Shown here piece by piece: positions 18,130-28,313 of a stretch of 64,000 nucleotides of DNA. Location: positions 5,270,001-5,334,000 of the forward strand of contig NZ_JANADK010000001.1 in assembly GCF_024199795.1 (NCBI RefSeq), in the 5' to 3' direction. The stretch comes from Bradyrhizobium sp. CCGB01. GTDB taxonomy: Bacteria > Pseudomonadota > Alphaproteobacteria > Rhizobiales > Xanthobacteraceae. Positions within the stretch are counted from its first letter, which is position 1, and each line of letters begins with the position of its first letter. The notes under the pieces are model-generated. The model did not search any database. It was given only the letters and a program-made list of their open reading frames with translations, and was not told the DNA's origin. Position numbers and translations under genes: made by a program.

Positions 18130-19533
18130 TCAAGCCCCGTTCAGGAATTGAAGCGGGTCAACCGGGCTCGATCCCTTACGGATCTCGAAGTGAAGCTGCG
18201 GCGACGCCACCTCCCCGGATTGACCCGACTTGGCAATGACCTGGCCGCGCTTGATGGTATCTCCGCGCTTCACCATCAGCTCACTCGCATGGGCATATGC
18301 GGTGACGTAGCCGTTGGAGTGCCGAACCAGAACCAGATTGCCATAACCCTTCAGCTCGTTGCCGGAATAGGCGACGACGCCGTCTTCAGCCGCCTTGACC
18401 GGCGTACCCTCGGGCACCGCGAGGTTGATGCCGTCATTGGACTTGCCATTGGTCTTGGCGCCGTAGCTCGTGACTACCTTGCCGCGCACCGGCCAGCGGA
18501 AGGTCGGCAGCGCGCCGGTGGCCTCCGCAGCCTTCGCCGGCGTCTCGGCGGGCTTCTCTTCGACATTGGCCGTGGCCTGAGCCAGGCGCGCGCTCTGCAC
18601 CGGCGTGGCAGCAGCGGCCATCTTGGTGGCGGGCGCGGGAGCGGCCGCGACGGGCTGCAGCGCCCCCGCAACCGGAGCGGCGGCGACTGGAGCCGCGGCA
18701 ACCGGCGCCGCAAGAGCAGCGGTCCTTGCACCGGGCACGGTCAGCTTGGTGCCGAGCTTGAGCTTGGCCGACGGAGCGAGACCGTTGGCACGGGCGAGCT
18801 CGGCCGACGAGATATGGTTCTTGCGGGCGATGCTGGCGAGCGTGTCGCCACGATTGACGAAATGCATGCTCGGCGGCGCAGCGACGGCCGCAACCGGCTT
18901 CGCAGCAGGTGCCAGCGCCGGAGCCGCAGCGACGGGAGCCATCAGTGGCGCCGGCGCAGCAGCCGTTGCGCCCGGATGCGGGATGATCAACTGCTGACCG
19001 GGAGACAGCGAGCGCGGACCCTTGTAGCCGTTGGCGGCGAGGATCGCCTGCGGCGTGACGTGATAGCGCTTGGCGAGCACGTCGAGCGTGTCGCTGGTGC
19101 CGACGATGATCTTGGTCCCGCCGGCCGGCTGGGCGGCCGCGACCGAGCGCGACGGCACGGTGGCTGTGGTCTCGAGGCGCGGTTGCGCCGGGGGCGCGTA
19201 GGAGCCGACGCCACGGCCGCCTCCGGACACGCCACCACCCGCCGCGACGGGATAGGATTGCGGCGCGGAGACCGCCGGCGGCGGCAAGGGCTGCGACTGA
19301 TAATAACCGGGCTGCGTCTGCGGCCGCGAATATTGCGGCAGCTCACGCTGCTGCGGCGGCGGCGCCTGCTGCACCGAGCCGGTCTGGTCAGACGCGAAGG
19401 GATTGGAGAAATTCGACTGGGAGAGCCGCGACGACATGTCGGCGCTGCACCCTGCGAAGCTGAAGGAGATCAGCGCCAGCACCGCGACCTGCGGTACGCG
19501 GCGCGAGTAAAGCAACTCGGCGACGACAGACAT
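18130..19533 (-). CDS. nlpD: NlpD-like lipoprotein with two LysM domains and a degenerate LytM (M23) domain
   Basis: A 467-residue protein. VLALISFSFAGC is a lipoprotein signal with lipobox FAGC. LysM repeats lie at about residues 143-192 (GTSDTLDVLAKRYHVTPQAI) and 218-265 (RGDTLASIARKNHISSAELA), separated by Ala/Pro-rich linkers. The C-terminal LytM fold has SNDGINLAVPEGTPV where active enzymes have HxGxD, and QLHFEIR where they have HLHFE. Zinc ligands are therefore lost, as in E. coli NlpD, which activates cell-wall amidases instead of cutting peptidoglycan. The position after surE and pcm is the classic nlpD location. No rpoS follows. Confidence 0.93.
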   Translation of the reverse strand: MSVVAELLYSRRVPQVAVLALISFSFAGCSADMSSRLSQSNFSNPFASDQTGSVQQAPPPQQRELPQYSRPQTQPGYYQSQPLPPPAVSAPQSYPVAAGGGVSGGGRGVGSYAPPAQPRLETTATVPSRSVAAAQPAGGTKIIVGTSDTLDVLAKRYHVTPQAILAANGYKGPRSLSPGQQLIIPHPGATAAAPAPLMAPVAAAPALAPAAKPVAAVAAPPSMHFVNRGDTLASIARKNHISSAELARANGLAPSAKLKLGTKLTVPGARTAALAAPVAAAPVAAAPVAGALQPVAAAPAPATKMAAAATPVQSARLAQATANVEEKPAETPAKAAEATGALPTFRWPVRGKVVTSYGAKTNGKSNDGINLAVPEGTPVKAAEDGVVAYSGNELKGYGNLVLVRHSNGYVTAYAHASELMVKRGDTIKRGQVIAKSGQSGEVASPQLHFEIRKGSSPVDPLQFLNGA

Positions 19534-19642
19534 GGTTACTCACTCGTACGCAACAGAACTGGTGTTTTAAGTAAACACGCGACGAGTAAATAACGGCTTA
19601 ACCCTCCCAATAAGATGTTGGCAGCACAGCCGATCCGGAAAT

Positions 19643-20293
19643 CTACAGCTCCCGCGCCACCCCGGGCAGTGCCGGCACGAAGCGGACCTCGACGAGTTCC
19701 TTGCGCTCGATCCCGGTTTCGGTCCGGCGGAGACGGACCAGCGTCTGCACGCCCTGGTGCGGGCCAATGGGCGCGATCAGGATGCCGCCGACCTCGAGCC
19801 GCTCGACCAGGTTCTCCGGAAGCTGCTCCACGGCGGCGGTCACGATGATGCGGTCGAACGGGCCGATATTGGCCGGCAGGTTGAGGCCGTCGCCGAGCAT
19901 CACCTCGACATTGTGACAGCTCAGCTTTTCGAGCCTGAGACGTGCCGCATCCGCGAGCTTGCGGTAGCGCTCGACGGTCAGCACCTGGCCTGCGAGCCGC
20001 GACAGCACCGCGGCCTGATAACCGGACCCGGCCCCGATCTCGAGCACGCGGTGCTTCTTCTGGAGCTGCAGCTGCTCGGTCATGTAGGCGACGACGAAGG
20101 GCTGGCTGATGGTCTGCCCGCAGGCGATCGGCAGCGCGCTGTCACGGTAGGCGCCGTCGCGGTCGGCTTCGTCGACGAACTGCTCGCGCGGCACCTCCTC
20201 CATCGTCCGCAGCACCGCCTGGTCGCTGATGCCCCGACGCCTCAGCGTGAGCTGAAACATCATCTTTTCCGGTGGGTTCTGATTGGAGATCAT
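19643..20293 (-). CDS. pcm: Protein-L-isoaspartate O-methyltransferase
   Basis: A 216-residue SAM-dependent methyltransferase. [20 protein letters not shown] and [20 protein letters not shown] form the PCMT N-terminal block. [18 protein letters not shown] is motif I, and [19 protein letters not shown] is the post-I region. It methylates isoaspartyl residues in damaged proteins so that they can revert to aspartate. It lies between surE and nlpD on the same strand, as in many proteobacteria, though a divergently oriented regulator gene separates it from surE here. Confidence 0.96.
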   Translation of the reverse strand: MISNQNPPEKMMFQLTLRRRGISDQAVLRTMEEVPREQFVDEADRDGAYRDSALPIACGQTISQPFVVAYMTEQLQLQKKHRVLEIGAGSGYQAAVLSRLAGQVLTVERYRKLADAARLRLEKLSCHNVEVMLGDGLNLPANIGPFDRIIVTAAVEQLPENLVERLEVGGILIAPIGPHQGVQTLVRLRRTETGIERKELVEVRFVPALPGVAREL

Positions 20294-20534
20294 CGCTGCT
20301 TGTGTCGTCCTGTCCCGTCCGGATCGTCAGCCGTATCGCCAAGACCCGGGGCAAGAATCCTGTTCCTGCTCAGGAACCCAAGATAGCCTTTCGGGTGCGT
20401 TATTAGACCATAAATTGGCTTGCAACGGACTGGCCGCAAAGGTCATTTTGCGGTTTCAGTTCGCCGAAACGCGCATTGCGTCGATTCGCATAATCTGCGA
20501 ACGTTTTTTGGGAATGGGCAAGGACTCAACGAAA

Positions 20535-20906
20535 ATGACCGCAACAGGGCTTTCGGGCCGCTCTGTATTCCTCGTCGAGGACGAGGTGATGATCAGAATG
20601 ATGGTCGCGGACATGCTCGAAGAGCTCGGTTACAAGGTCGCAGCCGAAGCCGGCGACATCACCGAGGCGATGCGGCTCGCCCAGGCCACCGAGTTCGACA
20701 TCGCCATCCTCGACGTCAACGTCAACGGCAAGGTCATCTCGCCGGTTGCCGATGTCATCAAGGCGAAGGGCTGCCCGTTCATCTTTGCCACCGGCTACGG
20801 CTCCTCCGGCCTGCCCGAGCAGTACCGCGACCGGCCGGCGCTTCAGAAGCCGTTCCAGCTCGACGCGCTCGGCAAGACCATCGAAGCCGCGCTGCGCGGC
20901 GGCTAG
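20535..20906 (+). CDS. Single-domain response regulator (FATGUY type)
   Basis: About 123 residues, a lone receiver domain. VFLVEDE holds the acidic pocket, AILDVNVNG the phospho-acceptor Asp, FIFATGYG the Thr switch region and LQKPF the conserved Lys. The FATGY segment fits the alphaproteobacterial FATGUY class of single-domain regulators, several of which feed the general stress response through phospho-signalling. An ATG at 20535 with AAGGA ten bases upstream is preferred over ATG 20514. It is on the opposite strand to its neighbours and interrupts the surE-pcm pair. Its partner kinase is not in the immediate vicinity. Confidence 0.9.
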   Translation: MTATGLSGRSVFLVEDEVMIRMMVADMLEELGYKVAAEAGDITEAMRLAQATEFDIAILDVNVNGKVISPVADVIKAKGCPFIFATGYGSSGLPEQYRDRPALQKPFQLDALGKTIEAALRGG

Positions 20907-20936
20907 CCGCGACTTCCGGACCTGTAGCCCGGATCG

Positions 20937-21704
20937 CTACTTCAGCGTCGCGCTCAGCGCTTCGGAAAACGCCTCGTTGGTGCGGTCGAGCCGGAGCGGC
21001 GTGACCGAGACATAGCGCTCGCGCAGCGCCGCCAGATCGGTGCCCTCGGCGGGCGTATCCATCATTGCCGCGCGCTCGAAGCCGATCCAGAAATAGGGAT
21101 TGTTGCGGCCGTCCCTGCGCTCGTCGATCCGCAAGAAACCGAGATTGCGCTTGCCCTGCCGCGTCACGCGGATACCGAGCACCTCCTCCGGCGCGCAGGA
21201 CGGGAAGTTGACGTTGATGACGGTGTCCTTGGGGATGCCGGCGGCGATCACCTTGCGCAGGATGTCGGGCCCGAACTGGCGCGCGGTGTCCCATTGCGGC
21301 CGGTCGCGGGTCTCGACGCTGAACTCCTGCGACAGCGCGAACGACGGCAGCCCCAAAATGGTGCCTTCCAGCGCGCCGGCAATGGTACCGGAATAGACCA
21401 CGTCCTCAGCGACGTTGCGGCCCTTGTTGACGCCCGAGAGCACGAGGTCCGGCGGCTTGGTGCCCAGGATATGGCGCGCGCCCATGATGACGCAGTCGGT
21501 CGGCGTGCCGCGCACGGCGAAGTGGCGCGGGCCGACCTCGCGCAGGCGCAACGGATCGTTCAGCGACAGCGAATGCGACACGCCGGACTGGTCGAGCTCG
21601 GGCGCAACGACCCAGACGTCGTCGGACAAGGCGCGTGCGATCTCCTCCACGACCTTGAGGCCGGGGGCGTGAATGCCGTCGTCATTGGTGCAGAGAATGC
21701 GCAT
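20937..21704 (-). CDS. surE: 5'/3'-nucleotidase SurE
   Basis: A 255-residue protein beginning MRILCTNDDGIHAPGL, with the metal-binding Asp pair of SurE. LSLNDPLRL, GTPTDCVIMG, LVLSGVNKGRNVAEDVVYSG and GTIAGALEG are all SurE signature blocks. It is a survival-protein nucleotidase that dephosphorylates nucleoside monophosphates. It is the expected upstream partner of pcm, on the same strand. Confidence 0.97.
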   Translation of the reverse strand: MRILCTNDDGIHAPGLKVVEEIARALSDDVWVVAPELDQSGVSHSLSLNDPLRLREVGPRHFAVRGTPTDCVIMGARHILGTKPPDLVLSGVNKGRNVAEDVVYSGTIAGALEGTILGLPSFALSQEFSVETRDRPQWDTARQFGPDILRKVIAAGIPKDTVINVNFPSCAPEEVLGIRVTRQGKRNLGFLRIDERRDGRNNPYFWIGFERAAMMDTPAEGTDLAALRERYVSVTPLRLDRTNEAFSEALSATLK

Positions 21705-21809
21705 GCGAAGGGTCGATTCCTGAAGCGGGTCTGAGCCGTCTTATCCGGCCGGGGCCGATCAGGCAAACCGGCCGATTGGGTCCGGCGGCAGGTTCCCGGC
21801 CTGGTCCTG

Positions 21810-22172
21810 CTAGCGCCGGACGCGCCATTGCGGCAGGAAGCGTGCGAGCCTGCCTTCCGCGCGCAGCTGCATCGCCGGCACCACCAGGCTCACGACCGGA
21901 GCCTCGATCACCCCGAGCGTCTCCAGATGCGTAACGATCGGGTCCGACGCCGGCGTCTGCGGAAAGCGCTCGCGCGCCACGGTCAGCGCCTTGTCGAAAT
22001 CTGCGGCATTCACGCCGGGCTTGGCCCGCCGGCTGCGCACGAGATCGTCATCCCAGAGCCGCGCGATCGCGATGTCCAATACACCGCGCAGTCGCTGATC
22101 GACGGCCTGGATGCCGGCACCTGTCACCGCCCATTGTCTGCCGACCCAGAAGATGTCGCGGTGCAAGGGCAT
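21810..22172 (-). CDS. Conserved hypothetical protein, 120 aa
   Basis: A clean frame from ATG at 22172 between serS and surE on the same strand. It starts MPLHRDIFWVGRQWAVTGAGIQAVDQ and contains a mid-section with LGVIEAPVVSLVVPAMQLR. No membrane segment, signal peptide or known catalytic motif is visible. Codon use and third-position GC resemble the neighbours. The operon position suggests co-expression with surE. No function can be assigned. Confidence 0.7.
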   Translation of the reverse strand: MPLHRDIFWVGRQWAVTGAGIQAVDQRLRGVLDIAIARLWDDDLVRSRRAKPGVNAADFDKALTVARERFPQTPASDPIVTHLETLGVIEAPVVSLVVPAMQLRAEGRLARFLPQWRVRR

Positions 22173-22198
22173 GAACGGTGGGGTTCGCGTTGTCGGGT

Positions 22199-22218
22199 GG
22201 CCGGCAGGATAACCGGCC
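22199..22218 (-). terminator. Possible terminator hairpin after serS
   Basis: GGCCGG and CCGGCC pair across an 8-base loop, 50 bases after the serS stop. No T-run follows. A weak call, and it could instead sit in the leader of the 21810-22172 gene. Confidence 0.3.
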
Positions 22219-22267
22219 GCCCGTTCTTCGCAACCAAACGTTTTGCGTTATAGGCAGGCAATGCGCG

Positions 22268-24607
<2,340 letters not shown>

Positions 24608-24611
<4 letters not shown>

Positions 24612-25141
24612 GACGCTTTGACGTCCTTGATCGCCTCGGATGGCGCAGTGTCCTGGGTCACCGAGGTCTGGGCGGCCTGCGCCTGCTCGACCTCACGAGT
24701 GATGGCGAGCGGCTCATTCACCGCCGCATGAGCCTCAGCTTCCACGAAAGTCTCCGGCGTCGGCGCTTCCGGAGTGGTCGGTGTCGCCAGCGCTTCAGTC
24801 GCCGGCGGCTCGACAGCTGCGGTGGCCGTCGTCTCGGCGGGCTTGTCCAGCGCATCGACGCGAAGCGCGTCGCTGACGTCCTTCTGGAGCGAGGTCATCA
24901 GATTGTTGCCGGCAAAGCCCGACGCCGCTTCCTTGACCTCGTCAAAGCTCTTCTTGAGGTCGGCCATCTCGGCCTCGCGCATCGCTTCCTGGAACTGGCC
25001 CTGGAATTCGGCGGCCATCTTGCGGGCCTTGCCCATCCACTGCCCGACCATGCGCAGCACGCCCGGCAGCTCTTTCGGGCCGATGGCGACCAGGGCCACG
25101 ACCCCGATCAGGACCAGTTCACTCCACCCGATGTCGAACAT
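24608..25141 (-). CDS. tatB: Tat translocase subunit TatB
   Basis: A 177-residue protein. [20 protein letters not shown] is the single membrane helix with its conserved Glu, and [20 protein letters not shown] is the hinge and amphipathic helix. The rest is a long acidic, Ala/Thr/Glu-rich tail, typical of alphaproteobacterial TatB. It couples to TatC in the signal-peptide receptor complex. Confidence 0.96.
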
Positions 25142-25229
25142 GAGGTCTTCCGTTCACGCCAGCCGCAACCGGCCCAATCCCTCGCGCGCAGGATCGGGAC
25201 CGCTACCCGCGTCTCGCGTGCTCTCTTTC

Positions 25230-25463
25230 TCAGACGGCCTTGCTGCCGACGTCGGACCGGGTCGTGCTCGGCGCTGCGTTGTGCTCGAGCGACTTGGCCG
25301 GCTCGGGCTTGTCGGCGACCTTGTCGTCGTCCTGCATGCCCTTCTTGAACGCCTTGATGCCCTGCGCCACGTCGCCCATCAGATCCGAAATCTTGCCGCG
25401 GCCGAACAGCAGCAGGACGACTGCGATCACCAGGATCCAGTGCCAAATGCTAAGCGAACCCAT
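25230..25463 (-). CDS. tatA: Tat translocase subunit TatA
   Basis: A 77-residue protein with the N-terminal helix [20 protein letters not shown], followed by [20 protein letters not shown], the TatA amphipathic helix with its conserved Phe-Gly hinge region. The tail is short and hydrophilic. It forms the translocation pore with TatBC. ATG 25463 is preferred over 25478 on family length. It heads the tatABC run with an 88-base gap to tatB. Confidence 0.96.
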   Translation of the reverse strand: MGSLSIWHWILVIAVVLLLFGRGKISDLMGDVAQGIKAFKKGMQDDDKVADKPEPAKSLEHNAAPSTTRSDVGSKAV

Positions 25464-25631
25464 CCTGCAACCCTCCAAACACGCTTGGCCGGGGACCCGA
25501 CCGATCTTCCCCGAAACCTAGGCTCGGCAGGCCTCAAAAACAAGGACCAAGGCAGCGCCAATTCGCTGTTGGCGCTACGTAATCTTGCTAAGTGTTAACT
25601 GGTCGCAGGGAGCCTCTCCAGGGCCGGGACG

Positions 25632-26381
25632 TCAGTCCTCGCTACCACCCTCGCCGCCCTCAGTGCCGCCTTCCGGCGCCTCGGGCTCGACCGCGGGTGC
25701 CAGCGCCAGATCGAGGTCCTCGCCGGGTTCCAGCGGATCCTCGTCCTCACGCAGCTGCGGGTCGTCCGACGGGGTCGGCACGCTGAATCCGGTCGGCAGG
25801 CGTGAATCCAGCAGGCCCGTGCCCTTGAGCTCTTCCAGGCCCGGCAGATCGCCAAGCTGTTCCAGGGTGAACTGCGACAGGAAGTCCTCGGTGGTTCCGA
25901 AGGTCAGGGGCCGGCCGGGCGTCTTGCGGCGACCACGCGGCTTGATCCAGCCGGTCTCCAGCAGCACGTCGAGCGTACCCTTCGAGGTGACGACGCCGCG
26001 GATCTCCTCGATCTCGGCGCGCGTCACCGGCTGGTGATAGGCGATGATCGCCAGCACCTCGATCGCGGCGCGCGACAGGCGGCGGGTCTCGGTGCTCTCC
26101 CGCGTCATCAGCCAGGCGAGATCGCCTGCGGTACGGAAGGTCCATTTGTTGGCGACGCGCACGAGATTCACGCCGCGCAAGGCATAGTCGGCCTGGAGCT
26201 GTTCGAGCGCGGCCTTGACGTCGACGCCCTCGGGCATGCGCTTGGCCAGCGTCGCGGTGTCCAGCGGTTCGTTCGAAGCAAACAGCAGCGCTTCCAGCAG
26301 CCGCAGCTCCTCGGGACGTGCCTGGGACTCGTTCTCCATCGGCTCGGCCTCTTCTACCCGCACTTCAGCCAGGCTTGCCAT
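25632..26381 (-). CDS. scpB: Segregation and condensation protein B
   Basis: About 249 residues. EELRLLEALLFASNEPLDTA starts the ScpB winged-helix pair, and RLSRAAIEVLAIIAYHQPVT with TRAEIEEIRGV is its central signature. The C-terminal third is acidic, Glu/Gly/Pro-rich and low in complexity. It binds ScpA in the SMC condensin complex that organises the chromosome. The start at 26381 has a GAAGGAGAA element 6 bases upstream; a GTG at 26402 is in frame but inside the scpA-scpB junction. Confidence 0.95.
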   Translation of the reverse strand: MASLAEVRVEEAEPMENESQARPEELRLLEALLFASNEPLDTATLAKRMPEGVDVKAALEQLQADYALRGVNLVRVANKWTFRTAGDLAWLMTRESTETRRLSRAAIEVLAIIAYHQPVTRAEIEEIRGVVTSKGTLDVLLETGWIKPRGRRKTPGRPLTFGTTEDFLSQFTLEQLGDLPGLEELKGTGLLDSRLPTGFSVPTPSDDPQLREDEDPLEPGEDLDLALAPAVEPEAPEGGTEGGEGGSED

Positions 26382-26402
26382 GGTAGCTTCTCCTTCTTGC
26401 AC

Positions 26403-27242
26403 TTAACCGACCGGCGCATCAGGCGCAGGAGCTGCGTCCACGACCGGTTTCGGGCGCCCCTTCCGGAAATAGATGGGGGCGAACGCCTCTTTCTGGTTCA
26501 GCTCGAGCTGACCTTCACGCACCAGTTCGAGCGCGGCGGCGAAGCTCGAAGCGAACACCGTCGCGCGCTGCGTCGGATCGGCGACGTGGCGGACCAGGAA
26601 GTCGTCGAGAACGCCCCAATCGTCCTGTTCGCTGATGCTGCCGACCAGCCGCTCCAGCGTGGCGCGCGCCTCGGCGAGCGACCACACCGTGCGCTTGGCC
26701 AGATGCACGCTCGCCAGCACGCGCGACTGGCGCTGTGAAGCGTAAGCGGTCAGCAGGTCGTACAGCGTCGCAGTGTATTTCGGATGCTTGATCTCGGCGA
26801 TCTGCTCGGGCTCGCCGCGCGGGAAGATGTCGCGCAGCAATTGCTGCCGGTTCATCAGCCGGTTGGCGGCTTCGCGAATGGCCTCGAGCCGGCGCAGCCG
26901 GTTGGCGAGCGCGGTCGCCATCTCTTCGGCGCTCGGACCTTCCGCACTCGGCGGCTCCGGCAGCAGCAGGCGCGACTTCAGGAAGGCGAGCCAGGCCGCC
27001 ATGACGAGATAGTCAGCAGCAAGCTCCAGCCGGATCTTTCGCGCAGCTTCGATGAAGTGGAGATACTGGTCCGCCAGCGCCAGGATCGAGATCTTGGCGA
27101 GATCGACCTTCTGGTTGCGAGCAAGCGCGAGCAACAGGTCGAGCGGGCCCTCATAGCCCTCGACGTCCACCACCAACGCCGGTTCATCCTCGGCGAGCTC
27201 TGCGGGCCGCCCGGTTTCGAACGATAGGATTTCTGCGGTCAT
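26403..27242 (-). CDS. scpA: Segregation and condensation protein A
   Basis: A 279-residue kleisin. VDVEGYEGPLDLLLALARNQ is the ScpA N-terminal signature, and YLVMAAWLAFLKSRLLLPEP is the second. The C-terminal winged helix (FAAALELVREGQLELNQKEA) follows. It bridges the SMC head and ScpB. The ATG overlaps the upstream nagZ stop (ATGA), so it is coupled to nagZ, and scpB begins 21 bases after its stop. Confidence 0.96.
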   Translation of the reverse strand: MTAEILSFETGRPAELAEDEPALVVDVEGYEGPLDLLLALARNQKVDLAKISILALADQYLHFIEAARKIRLELAADYLVMAAWLAFLKSRLLLPEPPSAEGPSAEEMATALANRLRRLEAIREAANRLMNRQQLLRDIFPRGEPEQIAEIKHPKYTATLYDLLTAYASQRQSRVLASVHLAKRTVWSLAEARATLERLVGSISEQDDWGVLDDFLVRHVADPTQRATVFASSFAAALELVREGQLELNQKEAFAPIYFRKGRPKPVVDAAPAPDAPVG

Positions 27243-28267
27243 GCGGATGCCGTGTTTGCCCGTGCGATCAATGCGTCCAGTTCGGCGCGTGCGGCCGCCC
27301 GATCGAACGGCTGCGGTGCCTTGCGCGACGCAAGCGCGGCTTTCGCCCGCTCCAGCGCCGTGCCGGACAGCTCAGGTGTCTGGCCGGCGACCTCGCGCAT
27401 CTCGTCGATGTTGCCGTTGCAATGCAGGGCCATGTCGCAGCCGGCCGCGAAGATGGCACGGGTCCGTTCGGCGATATTCCCCGACAGCGCGTTCATCGAC
27501 ACGTCATCACTCATTAACAAACCCTGGAACCCGATCACGCCGCGAATCACCTGCGCAATCATTGTCGCAGAAGTCGTCGCCGGATGGGCGGGGTCGACAG
27601 CGCTAAACACAACATGTGCAGTCATCGCCATCGGCAGGTCCGCGAGCGGCCTGAAGGCCGCAAAGTCGGTTCGGTCGAGCTCGTCCCTCGGGGTATCGAC
27701 GGTCGGCAGCTTGAAATGAGTGTCGGCGGTGGCGCGTCCATGACCGGGAATGTGCTTCAGAACCGGCAGAACGCCGCCCTGCTCCAGGCCCTCGGTGACC
27801 GCGCGCGCGATCGCGGCGACCTTGCTGGGTTCAGTGCCGTAAGCCCGGTTCCCAATGACGGCATCGGCGCCCGGCACCGGCACGTCGGCCAGCGGCAGGC
27901 AATCCACGGTAATGCCGAGATCGGCGAGATCAGACGCTATCAGCCGGGCGCTGAGGCGCGCGGCCGTCAGTCCGAGCGCCGAATCAGTGTCGTACAAGGT
28001 CGAGAAAATGACGCCCGGCGGATAGACCGGCCAGTGCGGCGGGCCCAGCCGCTGCACCCGTCCGCCCTCCTGGTCGATCAGGACAGGCGCGTCAGTCGCG
28101 CCGGCAACTGCCCGTAATTCCGCAACCAACGCAGCAACTTGAGCCGGCGTCTCGACATTGCGCTTGAAGAGGATGAAGCCCCACGGGCGCTCGGCACGGA
28201 TAAACTCCCGCTCGGCGGCGGTCAGTTTCGTTCCGGATACGCCCGTTATGAAGGCCCGCGTGCTCAT
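27239..28267 (-). CDS. nagZ: Beta-N-acetylhexosaminidase NagZ
   Basis: A 342-residue glycoside hydrolase family 3 enzyme. APVLIDQEGGRVQRL, LKHIPGHGRATADTH and VFSAVDPAHPATTS are the NagZ blocks, with the flexible loop His-Asp (GHG..D-type) in the second. FQGLLMSDDVSMNAL contains the nucleophile Asp. It removes GlcNAc from recycled muropeptides in the cytoplasm. It is translationally coupled to scpA and lies 46 bases after the SPOR gene. Confidence 0.96.
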   Translation of the reverse strand: MSTRAFITGVSGTKLTAAEREFIRAERPWGFILFKRNVETPAQVAALVAELRAVAGATDAPVLIDQEGGRVQRLGPPHWPVYPPGVIFSTLYDTDSALGLTAARLSARLIASDLADLGITVDCLPLADVPVPGADAVIGNRAYGTEPSKVAAIARAVTEGLEQGGVLPVLKHIPGHGRATADTHFKLPTVDTPRDELDRTDFAAFRPLADLPMAMTAHVVFSAVDPAHPATTSATMIAQVIRGVIGFQGLLMSDDVSMNALSGNIAERTRAIFAAGCDMALHCNGNIDEMREVAGQTPELSGTALERAKAALASRKAPQPFDRAAARAELDALIARANTASA

Positions 28268-28313
28268 AACGGCCGATTAACCCTGCCCCGCGAGGGGGTC
28301 AAGGAAACCGCCG

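Noticed and set aside
18130..19533. Active M23 endopeptidase
   Set aside because: The zinc ligands are replaced (NDGIN, QLH), so an NlpD-like activator is the better call.
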